64,000 nucleotides of DNA from the NCBI RefSeq assembly GCF_002022415.1, contig NZ_MUBG01000001.1:620001-684000 (forward strand), in the 5' to 3' direction. Both the position numbers and the translations under genes were made by a program. The stretch's first letter is position 1. The number at the start of each line of letters is the position of its first letter. The stretch is from Bartonella sp. WD12.1 (GTDB taxonomy: Bacteria > Pseudomonadota > Alphaproteobacteria > Rhizobiales > Rhizobiaceae). The notes under the pieces are model-generated. The model was given only the letters and a program-made list of their open reading frames with translations. It searched no databases and was not told the DNA's origin. This document shows, in pieces, positions 17,482 through 24,908 of the stretch.

Positions 17482-18794
17482 AACCTTTCTGCAGGGTGAT
17501 GTCTAATGGTGAGGATGTCACAAAAGCTTTAATGGATTATGTTCTATCCATTGAAATAACCGATGAAGCAGAAGACAAAAGTGATCGGATCACCATAGAG
17601 CTCGATGATCGTGCGCGCATCAGTGATAATGGTTTTTTAGAGATCCCTTTAATTGGAACAGTTATTTCTATAACGCTTGGTTATGAAAATGGTAAAGCAC
17701 GTGACATGGGATCCTATCTGATTGATGAAATATCTGTCAGCAGTCCACCACAAAGTTTAAGTGTGACAGGACGTGCGGCTTCTATGAACACGTCTTACCG
17801 AACCCCCAAAAGTCAGTCTTATCATCAGATAACACTGGGCAAGATTATTCAAGAGATAGCAACACGCAATGGCTATATTCCCGAGGTTGATCCTTCTCTT
17901 GCAAAGATTGTCGTGCGTCACATTGATCAAACGGGTGAAAGCGACATGGCTTTTGCAACACGTCTTGCTGCAGAATATGACGCTGTCGTAAAGCCTATGG
18001 ATAACAGACTTGTTCTAGCTAAACGTGGTGAAGGAAAAGCCATTACTGGAGAGATGCTGTCTGTGGTCACTATTCATGAAAGGATGTGTAGCTCTTGGGA
18101 TTTTAAATATAATGCACGCGATGAAGCAGGGGAAGCCCAGGGCTTAACATCGGGTGAAGGGGATGATCAAAAAGCTGCATCAGCAGCACAAAACCCAGAG
18201 ACAATTGAAGAGTATGATGAAGAAACATCCATTCATATGGATGAATCTCCTTTGCGTTCATTAGCTCGTTCAGAAAACACACTTAAAAAGCAAGAGAAAG
18301 TTGAAAAGCAAGAGGAAGAAAAGAAAGGAGGTGTGATAGCAACCTATCATGATTTACGCAGTGGTGAAAAGAAAGAGGTCAAAACCGGTCAAGCGCCTTT
18401 TCATGAATTAAAATATACCTACCACAATCAATCAGAAGCCGTTGCTGCTATTGCCGCTTATCGTAATAAATCATCACGGGGTAAAGCCACATTTTCGTGT
18501 GATATGGGTGGAGATCCATTCATTCAAACTGAAATGAAGCTTATCCAAGTCCCTCCTTTCCGTCCTTACATTCCAGAACAATGGCGCATTAAAAGTGTCA
18601 AACATCGGTTGGATACAGCGGGCGGTTATACAACAAGCATAGAGTGTGAACTGTTTAATGAAGCACAAGAGAATACAGCGCAAAACGTCATAAACACCAC
18701 ACCCGATAAAGACGACACAATAGATGATAACGCCCCGCCTCATGCTTACGATGAAGGTGAAGGTGTTATTCATATGGAAGGGGAAGATACATGA
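17478..18794 (+). CDS. Late control / baseplate hub protein D (P2 gpD-like)
   Basis: 438 residues. The N-terminal half has the P2 gpD fold signatures: YVLSIEITDEAEDKSDRITI, LEIPLIGTVISITLGYENG, SYLIDEISVSSPPQ and MNTSYRTPKSQSY. A charged, low-complexity linker (about 215-285; EEYDEETS, KKQEKVEKQEEEKKGG) precedes a second beta domain ending ECELFNEA. gpD forms the hub holding the spike. It is longer than P2 gpD (387) because of the linker and acidic tail. It overlaps the endolysin gene by four bases. Confidence 0.87.
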   Translation: MKPFCRVMSNGEDVTKALMDYVLSIEITDEAEDKSDRITIELDDRARISDNGFLEIPLIGTVISITLGYENGKARDMGSYLIDEISVSSPPQSLSVTGRAASMNTSYRTPKSQSYHQITLGKIIQEIATRNGYIPEVDPSLAKIVVRHIDQTGESDMAFATRLAAEYDAVVKPMDNRLVLAKRGEGKAITGEMLSVVTIHERMCSSWDFKYNARDEAGEAQGLTSGEGDDQKAASAAQNPETIEEYDEETSIHMDESPLRSLARSENTLKKQEKVEKQEEEKKGGVIATYHDLRSGEKKEVKTGQAPFHELKYTYHNQSEAVAAIAAYRNKSSRGKATFSCDMGGDPFIQTEMKLIQVPPFRPYIPEQWRIKSVKHRLDTAGGYTTSIECELFNEAQENTAQNVINTTPDKDDTIDDNAPPHAYDEGEGVIHMEGEDT

Positions 18795-19978
18795 CAGAGA
18801 TTGTAGAAAAATTACTCAATGGTGAATGCAAAGCACGTACACAAGGTCTGGTGAAATCCTTAGCACAAGAGATTGGTTGTGAAGAAGCTGTCGTTGCTGC
18901 GATTATTTCTGTGGAGTCAGATGGTAAAGGTTTTGATGATGAACAGCGTGTAAAAGTCCTTTTTGAAAAACATCAGTTTTATAAGAATTTACCCCCTCAT
19001 AAGCGTAAACAAGCTGTCAAAGAAGATCTTGCGAGAGAGAAGTGGATTAGCCCCAAAGATGGAGGATATAAAGAGCAAAAAACAAACACTCAAGCTTTAC
19101 AATTACTTATTGCAGCTATGACCATTGATGAAGACGCTGCTTTAAAATCTGCTTCTTATGGTGCTGGTCAAATTATGGGAAATAACTATGGTATCCTTGG
19201 TTGGAATAGTGTTCAAGATTTTGTCACCAGCATGTGTTCGTGTGAAGACGAGCAAATAAGAGCAATGTTTTCCTTTTTCAAAGTTCGTGGTCTTGCCTCA
19301 AGTTTACGAGACAAAGATTTTAATGCCATTGCACGCGTTTACAATGGCAGTGGTATGGTTAAAGAATATGGCCGACGCATGCGTAATGCTTATTGTGCTC
19401 TCTCAAAAAAATCAGCAGAGGTTAGTAATTCTGTTCGTGCCAATGGTTTACGACTAGGGTGTAAAGGCTACCGTGTTGAAGGATTACAAAAACGTCTTAA
19501 TGATCTTGGTTATCCTGTTGCCATTGATAGCGATTATGGACCAGATACACGCAGTGCAATCTTTTCATTTCAAGCTGATCATAATTTAGAGGTTGATGGT
19601 GTTGTTGGTGCAAAAACCCAAGAAGCACTTGATATAGCCACGCCAATGATTAGTCCTCGCCGTTCTGGTGTCAGTATGGCGGATTTGAGAAAAAAGGGTA
19701 CGAACATTATTAAAGATGCGGATAAAACCCAAATGGTGGGGGGTGCTGTTGCTGCCAGTTCAACTCTCATAGGAGCAGAACAGATGGGGCTATTTGATAG
19801 TCTTAAACTCTCGATAGGAAAAATGAGTTCTATTGTAGAGCCGCTTGTTCATATTGGTAAAGCAATCTCGGATCATTGGTGGATGGCTGCTATTTTTGTA
19901 GGATTGATTATTGTTCTCGTCTCAGATCGTGTCAAAAGAACTTATCTAAAAGCTTACAAGAAAGGCAGAGCTATTTAG
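18791..19978 (+). CDS. Endolysin: N-acetylmuramidase with peptidoglycan-binding domain and C-terminal membrane segment
   Basis: 395 residues. Residues 1-200 match the N-acetylmuramidase family: VESDGKGF carries the probable catalytic Glu42, then VLFEKHQFY, SYGAGQIMGNNY and IARVYNGSG. Residues about 220-280 are a peptidoglycan-binding domain (LQKRLNDLGYPV, DYGPDTRSAIFSFQ, LEVDGVVG). A membrane helix (about 363-377, WWMAAIFVGLIIVLV) is followed by a basic tail. There is no N-terminal signal. The C-terminal anchor is unusual and may place the enzyme at the inner membrane or act as a holin; no separate holin gene is evident. Spanin genes follow. Confidence 0.8.
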   Translation: MTEIVEKLLNGECKARTQGLVKSLAQEIGCEEAVVAAIISVESDGKGFDDEQRVKVLFEKHQFYKNLPPHKRKQAVKEDLAREKWISPKDGGYKEQKTNTQALQLLIAAMTIDEDAALKSASYGAGQIMGNNYGILGWNSVQDFVTSMCSCEDEQIRAMFSFFKVRGLASSLRDKDFNAIARVYNGSGMVKEYGRRMRNAYCALSKKSAEVSNSVRANGLRLGCKGYRVEGLQKRLNDLGYPVAIDSDYGPDTRSAIFSFQADHNLEVDGVVGAKTQEALDIATPMISPRRSGVSMADLRKKGTNIIKDADKTQMVGGAVAASSTLIGAEQMGLFDSLKLSIGKMSSIVEPLVHIGKAISDHWWMAAIFVGLIIVLVSDRVKRTYLKAYKKGRAI

Positions 19979-20010
19979 GAAGCTATTTTAAGAAAAAAGG
20001 AGAGCAGCGG

Positions 20011-20226
20011 ATGAAAAGATATTTGGTGATTGTAATAACAGCGTCCATCGCTTTCTTTATAACTTTAGCAAAGGCATTTCGTCTTGGAAAGAAAGTTGAA
20101 CAGCACAAACAAACAGAAGAATCTTTAAAAGTAGCAACAACAAGGTTGGAAATAGAAAATGAGATTAACAAGAAACGTGATGATGATGTACGTGCTGCTC
20201 TCTCTAACTGGGTGCGCGACAAATAA
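20011..20226 (+). CDS. Inner-membrane spanin subunit (Rz-like)
   Basis: 71 residues. A single N-terminal membrane helix (about residues 4-21, YLVIVITASIAFFITLA) is followed by a charged helical, coiled-coil-like region (EESLKVATTRLEIENEINKK), the i-spanin plan. The ATG at 20011 has AAAAAAGGAGAGC upstream; a longer frame from 19876 overlaps the endolysin and is not credible. An Rz1-like lipoprotein is encoded in another frame inside its 3' half, as in lambda Rz/Rz1. Confidence 0.65.
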   Translation: MKRYLVIVITASIAFFITLAKAFRLGKKVEQHKQTEESLKVATTRLEIENEINKKRDDDVRAALSNWVRDK

Positions 20227-20374
20227 ATACGCTTCCTCTTGTCTTGGATGGTTGCCTATTTATTTAGACAGAAAAGATCTCAATGCAATCAGTCCAAACT
20301 TAGCACGAGACATTTTAAAGCATAATGAACACGGTAAACAGTTGTGTGGATGGATGCATGTTGACAAAACCTGA
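20159..20374 (+). CDS. Outer-membrane spanin lipoprotein (Rz1-like), overlapping Rz
   Basis: Up to 71 residues with a lipoprotein signal ending in LLSLTGC (lipidated Cys19 if ATG 20159 is used; nearer ATGs at 20180-20188 give a shorter signal). The gene starts in another frame within the Rz-like gene, overlapping it by 68 bases, then runs 148 bases past it. Two further cysteines occur in the mature part. With the partner it would fuse inner and outer membranes at the end of lysis. No sequence family is recognised; the call rests on architecture. Confidence 0.6.
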   Translation: MRLTRNVMMMYVLLSLTGCATNKYASSCLGWLPIYLDRKDLNAISPNLARDILKHNEHGKQLCGWMHVDKT

Positions 20375-20407
20375 ATAACTTGCCCTGCATACAAATATAA
20401 AACTTAA

Positions 20408-20433
20408 CCTCTCCCCATTTTACAGGGGAAAGG
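20408..20433. terminator. Possible bidirectional terminator between lysis genes and rha
   Basis: Arms CCTCTCCCC (20408-20416) and GGGGAAAGG (20425-20433) form a 9-bp stem with one mismatch and an 8-base loop. A T-rich stretch follows only in the minus direction (complement of 20390-20405). It lies between convergent genes. Confidence 0.4.
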
Positions 20434-20453
20434 TATGGTTATATTCTTTGTAA

Positions 20454-20948
20454 TTAAGCAGCCTTTGCAACAGGGCTTTCTAAAACACGCTTGGCTTCTG
20501 TTGTAACTGATTTGTAATGTTCAAGCTCTTTTTCAAAACCATTTGCATCTAATAAACGTGTCATAATTATTTCTAAAATTTCACCAATACCTGAAGGTGA
20601 TTTTAATAAATCACGAGAAAATAATTCATAATTGGGTTGTAATTGACCTTCGAGTTCCATCCAACGATCAATAATCTTAGCACGTAACACTGTGCTATAA
20701 CCTGAGATTAAAATAAGGCACTCACGTTTGGGAAGGTTAAAGCAAGGAAGTATACGACCTGTTGAATCTTTGTATGAACTTGCAAAATCACTCAATCCAA
20801 ATTTGGATTGAGTACTTTGAGGATATAATTCTCCAAGAATTTTCCGGATATCACGCATTATATGAGCATGTTGCTTACCACACAAATCTGCAATTTCACG
20901 ACTGGATATTGTCAGTGTAGTTTGTGGGTTTTTTACTAAATTATTCAT
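20454..20948 (-). CDS. Phage regulatory protein, Rha family
   Basis: 164 residues with the Rha domain in the N-terminal 110: LTISSREIADLCGKQHAHIM, RDIRKILGELY, FNLPKRECLILISGYS and AKIIDRWMELE. Rha proteins interfere with phage growth in some hosts and are thought to be regulators. The ATG is seven bases after AGGAG. The ribosome site lies in the 3' arm of a long RNA stem (see the leader), so translation is probably RNA-controlled. Antirepressor fragments related to this gene lie upstream at 21269-21440. Confidence 0.82.
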   Translation of the reverse strand: MNNLVKNPQTTLTISSREIADLCGKQHAHIMRDIRKILGELYPQSTQSKFGLSDFASSYKDSTGRILPCFNLPKRECLILISGYSTVLRAKIIDRWMELEGQLQPNYELFSRDLLKSPSGIGEILEIIMTRLLDANGFEKELEHYKSVTTEAKRVLESPVAKAA

Positions 20949-21240
20949 AATGAACTCCTAGGTAATAGATGGTTTGTTAATGACACCCAAAAGGGCGCCG
21001 GGTGCTAACAAACACGGTACCTAGTCCGTCGTTATGCTTTCCCCATAAAGGGTATTGTATAACATAACTACACCCGACGAGGTCATTATATGCAACATAC
21101 ATACAATGAGTCAAAGTCTTTAATATGTGCGGAAGACTGATTATTTCGGCAACCAATCCGCTAGGTATTTTAAGGTGTTTGTTAGGCACCTGATTCGCAT
21201 ATATAAATGCTTCCGTGATTTTGTCAAACAAAAAATTCAC
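20949..21240 (-). promoter_or_regulatory. Structured RNA leader of rha with mutually exclusive pairings
   Basis: Read on the minus strand, the motif TAACAAAC-N(7-9)-TACCTAG occurs twice: upstream (21184-21161) and just before the rha start (20979-20958). Its complement, CTAGGTA-ccgt-GTTTGTTA, stands between them (21024-21006). Pairing with the downstream copy, plus a CACCC/GGGTG helix (21004-21000 with 20988-20984), gives about 20 base pairs and masks part of the AGGAG site. Pairing with the upstream copy would free it. Another helix (GTTATG with CATAAC, extended by CGTC/GACG) lies between. The logic resembles C4 antisense RNA of P1-like phages. An 87-codon GTG frame (20977-21240) runs through it. 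Confidence 0.5.
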
Positions 21241-21268
21241 CGCACTTAGTTAAGTAAAGGGGTTTCGC

Positions 21269-21440
21269 TCAAAAATGAGCAAAAGTTACATCCTTCCTAA
21301 ATTCATAATCTTGAATACGTTCAGTAATCCAATCTGCAAATTCACTCAGCCCAAATTTGGGCTCAGTGAATATTTGTCTAAATAAGTGCCCCCAAATTTG
21401 GGTTCAGTACTTTCAGAGTATAATTCTTCAAAGCCATTTA
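21269..21440 (-). pseudogene. Remnant of an antirepressor (Rha/AntA chimera)
   Basis: On the minus strand, GFEELYSESTEPKFG aligns with GELYPQSTQSKFG of the rha gene. After a frame change, TEPKFGLSEFADWITERI joins the same Rha segment to the AntA segment found at 28293-29036 (FADWITERINQYEF); it continues DYEFRKDV and stops at 21269. The KFG-coding piece appears twice, so a short duplication is present. No usable start remains. It looks like debris of recombination between antirepressor genes. Confidence 0.55.
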
Positions 21441-21929
21441 CTCTAAAGGAGAGTAGACAGCATTTAAGTTAAACAAATGTACAAGACTGTTTATAAAACC
21501 ACGCATTTGAAGGCAAATAGTGCACACAAAAATTAGAAAAAAGTACCATAACAAAACATCCCAATAAAAATAAAATTCCCATTTTGAATCAAAAGGTAAA
21601 ACAATGTCTTGTCTGAGATTAGTTGGGAAAAGTAACAACAAAAGTGCTATAAAGACTATATTCAAAAAACTATACAAATATTTGCGCAAATAAACTGTTA
21701 CAGTATTCAAATCTGTTGTTTTTTCATATTGATGTTTAGGGTTGTGATACAATTCTGAAGCAAGTTTGGAATTAAAGAAAGCTGTCATAAAAATCATTGT
21801 TATCACAATGGCAAGAGATGAAAATATTAAAACAGCTTGAATAAATTCAATGCTTTTTTCTATTTGCAAAAATTGCAACACTGTAAATCCTATGATGTAT
21901 ATCGCTACAGTTCCAATTATTTTAAACAT
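21438..21929 (-). CDS. Predicted integral membrane protein of unknown function
   Basis: 163 residues with about four hydrophobic helices: residues about 4-22, 28-52, 86-102 and 123-143. Loops between helices two and three (residues 53-84) are polar, with HNPKHQYEK. No family is recognised. It lies next to a small unknown gene and a Dam-type methylase in the non-essential region between lysis and regulation, where lysogenic-conversion and superinfection-exclusion genes are common. A role there is inference only. Confidence 0.6.
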   Translation of the reverse strand: MFKIIGTVAIYIIGFTVLQFLQIEKSIEFIQAVLIFSSLAIVITMIFMTAFFNSKLASELYHNPKHQYEKTTDLNTVTVYLRKYLYSFLNIVFIALLLLLFPTNLRQDIVLPFDSKWEFYFYWDVLLWYFFLIFVCTICLQMRGFINSLVHLFNLNAVYSPLE

Positions 21930-21931
21930 AT

Positions 21932-22252
21932 TCAGCTTTCTAGATTCTTCCCAGTATTTTCAATTTTAGGAAGATCACCCCCGTTAATCCAAGCTCTTAT
22001 TTGCGCTATCATACTAAAGTCCGCATTATCTGGAGTTTTATCATAGTCATAAACACGCCCTGGAAACCTTTCAAATGTTCGTCTTCCATCTTCGTACTCA
22101 TAAAGGTTGTAAAAACACTCAACCGATTGCGTCGTCCATGAATCATGATAAACCAATGGCTCATAACGCTCATAACCATGAACAGTGTCCAAAAAATGTT
22201 TTTTCATTGGTTTCGGAGGGGTTTCACAGAAAAGATATTTTAGAAATTTCAT
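21932..22252 (-). CDS. Hypothetical protein, paired with the membrane protein
   Basis: 106 residues from an ATG at 22252; a frame from 22321 would overlap the methylase gene and is less likely. The product starts MKFLKYLFCETPPKPMKK and is rich in aromatic and acidic residues (DTVHGYERYEP, FYNLYEYEDGRRTFERF). It has no membrane helix and no recognised domain. It ends two bases before the membrane-protein gene begins, so the two are probably cotranscribed and may work together. Confidence 0.5.
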   Translation of the reverse strand: MKFLKYLFCETPPKPMKKHFLDTVHGYERYEPLVYHDSWTTQSVECFYNLYEYEDGRRTFERFPGRVYDYDKTPDNADFSMIAQIRAWINGGDLPKIENTGKNLES

Positions 22253-22310
22253 AGTTATTATCCTGATTTTAGTACAACCTTGAAAGTTTAAATTTTGCTT
22301 ATGAAAACAG

Positions 22311-23186
22311 TTAAGCCGCATTGCAAAGTGATGTTGTATTCTGTTCTAGTGATTGTGGAATTTTGATTTTAGGTGAAAAAATCATCAGCTCTTGAGCTTT
22401 TCTCTTATTTTGTAGAGAATACCGTATATTAAATTCTACTTTAGGATATTGATTGTACAAGAGTTTAACTTCTTCTACATTGTCATAAGTAATTAACCAA
22501 AGAGTATTCACATGTTTAGAAATGGTATTTTCTAAATAATGATGATCTTTAGTTTTATAAAATGCAGTATACAATCCTTTTCCCTTTTTAAAATATGGGG
22601 GATCTATATAAAGGCAAATGTTTTCATCTTTATCTTTTCTTCCATGACGTAGTAAAAACTCCTGTGCATCTAACTGTGTTAAGTATATCCTATCTTTTTT
22701 TGCGCTTATATTTCTAATTCGGCCAATTAAATTTTCTTTATTGAATCTACAGTCTATTTTGTAATTCCCAGTTTGCTCTTTTCCTCCAATGGGACCAGCA
22801 TTTTTAATAATTCCTGATCTGTTTGTTCGATTCAAAAAAAGGGCAGCAAACCCTACAGAAAGTACATCTGCTTTTTCAGGAGAAATTTCTTTTTGTTTGT
22901 ACCATTCTTCTAAGTTAATAGTCGTCGTGTTAATCTTTTCTATTAATTCTTCTGTCTTGTACAAAACACAATGCCAAAAACTCCAAATAAACGGGTCAAT
23001 ATCGTTAATGTAAATATCTTTCACATCACCATTTAAAAGAAGTTTTAAAGCCAATCCGCCACCACCAGCAAAAGGTTCACGATAAGAACATCCGTTTAAT
23101 CCATTTGTCTCAAAGATTTCTTTGATTTTTTCATAGAGTGCAGTCTTGCCGCCCGGATACCTTAATGGAGAATAACTACAAACCAT
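22311..23186 (-). CDS. DNA adenine-N6 methyltransferase, D12/Dam class
   Basis: 291 residues from the ATG at 23186; an ATG at 23246 would add 20 residues not typical of the family. It has the D12-class motifs: SPLRYPGGK near the N-terminus, EPFAGGGGLAL (SAM binding), INDIDPFIW, and the catalytic DPPY in LYIDPPYFKKG. No restriction endonuclease gene is next to it, so it is an orphan methylase, which in phages often protects DNA or affects packaging and regulation. Confidence 0.85.
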   Translation of the reverse strand: MVCSYSPLRYPGGKTALYEKIKEIFETNGLNGCSYREPFAGGGGLALKLLLNGDVKDIYINDIDPFIWSFWHCVLYKTEELIEKINTTTINLEEWYKQKEISPEKADVLSVGFAALFLNRTNRSGIIKNAGPIGGKEQTGNYKIDCRFNKENLIGRIRNISAKKDRIYLTQLDAQEFLLRHGRKDKDENICLYIDPPYFKKGKGLYTAFYKTKDHHYLENTISKHVNTLWLITYDNVEEVKLLYNQYPKVEFNIRYSLQNKRKAQELMIFSPKIKIPQSLEQNTTSLCNAA

Positions 23187-23256
23187 CTCTTTCAACCCCT
23201 CAATATTAGAAAAAAACGTGATGAAAATATTCTCATGATCCCTCACGACTTTTTTC

Positions 23257-23400
23257 TCAAATTAGCTTCATACAGAGCGTTTTATGTTCCCAATGTGGAA
23301 TTATCAAAAAACTTTCAAATCTCTCTCTAAGATGCGTTTCTGTTGATTTAAACGCATATCTAATCCAAAAGTGATCACCATTTCTCTCTACTTTGCTGTT
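23257..23400 (-). pseudogene. Possible coding remnant without start codon
   Basis: A 47-codon open stretch follows the 23408 gene on the minus strand and encodes a plausible soluble sequence (GDHFWIRYAFKSTETHL, then FLIIPHWEH). It has no ATG, GTG or TTG near its beginning. It could be the 3' end of a decayed gene or simply chance. Nothing else is seen between 23247 and 23407. Confidence 0.2.
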
Positions 23401-23407
23401 CTAAAAC

Positions 23408-23971
23408 TCATGAAGCCGTTCTTGTGAGGGGAATGACATTTCCTCCTCTCTCCTGTCCTTTCAGTGCCTTCTTGCGAGTATTTTCAATCGCTCTATGCAC
23501 ATACCAAGCTTTGCAAAGCACCTCGCTTTCTATCTCCTGACAGTAGGAAGAAAGTTCTGCACATGTGGGCATGAATACCTTTGACATCCCTTCAACCTGA
23601 CCGGTGAGAATATTTTCAACGGCTTGTGCAAGAGCGTATGCTGAAACATCCTTGAGTGTGAGCTTGTAGGATGAGGAAACTACATTGGGATCTGTGTTAG
23701 CTGGAACTCTCAAACTCGAAAGCAAGAAAGCTGCTTTCTTAATCTGCTCATCCGAAGCTTTCATACTGAGCAATCTCTGCAGACTGTTGTAAACTTCTAA
23801 TGCTGTCATCTCCTCCTGTTTCGTCAATTCGCTCCCACTCTTGAAGATCAATGGATACCCCGAACTGATCCTCTTCATAAGCATTTCCAGATGAGAAATC
23901 ATCTCTGGAACTTTCGAAACTTTCTGCAAGACGTTCGCTGAAACTTTTTTGTCGCTGAGAATAATTTTCAT
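23408..23971 (-). CDS. Hypothetical phage protein
   Basis: 187 residues from ATG 23971 (a start at 23980 adds three). It is mostly helical: VLQKVSKVPEMISHLEMLMK, EEMTALEVYNSLQRLL, then VSAYALAQAVENILTG and a helix with AWYVHRAIENTRKKAL. No domain is recognised. It overlaps the 3' end of the DUF1376 gene by 224 bases in another frame, an unusually long overlap; both frames look coding. It may be a replication accessory protein, by position only. Confidence 0.55.
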   Translation of the reverse strand: MKIILSDKKVSANVLQKVSKVPEMISHLEMLMKRISSGYPLIFKSGSELTKQEEMTALEVYNSLQRLLSMKASDEQIKKAAFLLSSLRVPANTDPNVVSSSYKLTLKDVSAYALAQAVENILTGQVEGMSKVFMPTCAELSSYCQEIESEVLCKAWYVHRAIENTRKKALKGQERGGNVIPLTRTAS

Positions 23972-24908
23972 ACCTACCATTTTGTTTTTCCTTTTCCAGT
24001 TTTGCTTTTTTCTTAGCTAAAAGTCCATAATCGGAAGTAACCCAGTTGTACCATGTCCGCTGCCAATCCTTGATTTCTGCACATTTTCTTGGTCTTGCTA
24101 GCCAGTAGTTTTTAAATCTCTCAAACTCTGACAACGCCTCTTCATGCGTTAAGCCCTTGTCGATTGCGTATTTCAAGTTAGGTTTGAAATCCTCAGGAAT
24201 GCTACTCTCTCGTCTATCCCTAGATCGCTTGGTTTTCTTTTCAGTGCTTTTTTGCTCTGAAACGGGTGATTGGTTTTCTGATGAGGGGGTATCGTGATCC
24301 AAATGCTTCTCAACCATCTCATCGGTTGTTTCATCTTGAACCGAAACTTCAGTTGCTAAATTTTCTGAAGCAATTTCTTTTTTTGATAACACGATAGTGT
24401 TAGTTTTTTTATATATCTGATTCTGATTCTTTATAGCTTGATTTTGCTTATCGTTTGCTTGAAGCAAAAAATCGTTTTGCTTAAATTTTGCTTGAAGCAA
24501 ATTATTATTTTGCTTATCGTTTGCTTCAACAAAATCATTAGCAAATTGTTTTTTAAGCATTTTTGCTTGTGCACCTTTTTTCCCAGCTTCACTGCGCACT
24601 TGCGATATATGCTCTTGTCTATCAGTAAAATCTTTAAGCTCTTCTTCTACACGAAGATTCCATAATCCTTCATCTGTTTGGATTAACTTGTCATTTTTTA
24701 TTAAATAATCGACAACAGTTGTGAACTTTTTTTCAGTGCAATTGCATACACGTGCAAGCGTTTTGAAATCTTCTTTCACAGGTGACTTTTTGTCATACAT
24801 GCGAATAAGAAGCGTAACATAAATTCCTCTTTGTTCTGGTGTCATTCCATCTGTACCGTTGTTCCAGTCATACAAATAGAATCTTATCCAGGGCAATTTA
24901 GCTGACAT
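23748..24908 (-). CDS. DUF1376 replication-region protein
   Basis: 386 residues. Residues 1-85 are a DUF1376 domain (LPWIRFYLYDWNNGTDGM, EQRGIYVTLLIRMYD), a winged-helix-like module common in alphaproteobacterial prophage replication genes. A Q/N-rich repetitive linker follows (about 125-160, with repeated LLQA and NDKQN). The C-terminal part has FERFKNYWLARP and WQRTWYNWV, similar to primosomal or helicase-loader proteins. ATG 24908 has GAGGGGGAAAG upstream. A role in replication initiation is inferred. Confidence 0.7.
   Translation of the reverse strand: MSAKLPWIRFYLYDWNNGTDGMTPEQRGIYVTLLIRMYDKKSPVKEDFKTLARVCNCTEKKFTTVVDYLIKNDKLIQTDEGLWNLRVEEELKDFTDRQEHISQVRSEAGKKGAQAKMLKKQFANDFVEANDKQNNNLLQAKFKQNDFLLQANDKQNQAIKNQNQIYKKTNTIVLSKKEIASENLATEVSVQDETTDEMVEKHLDHDTPSSENQSPVSEQKSTEKKTKRSRDRRESSIPEDFKPNLKYAIDKGLTHEEALSEFERFKNYWLARPRKCAEIKDWQRTWYNWVTSDYGLLAKKKAKLEKEKQNGRYENYSQRQKSFSERLAESFESSRDDFSSGNAYEEDQFGVSIDLQEWERIDETGGDDSIRSLQQSAEIAQYESFG

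Noticed and set aside
20977-21240. 87-codon GTG frame on the minus strand within the rha leader
   Set aside because: It runs through strong RNA helices and duplicated motifs that explain the sequence better than coding; no domain is recognised and the start lacks a ribosome site. It is kept only as part of the leader.
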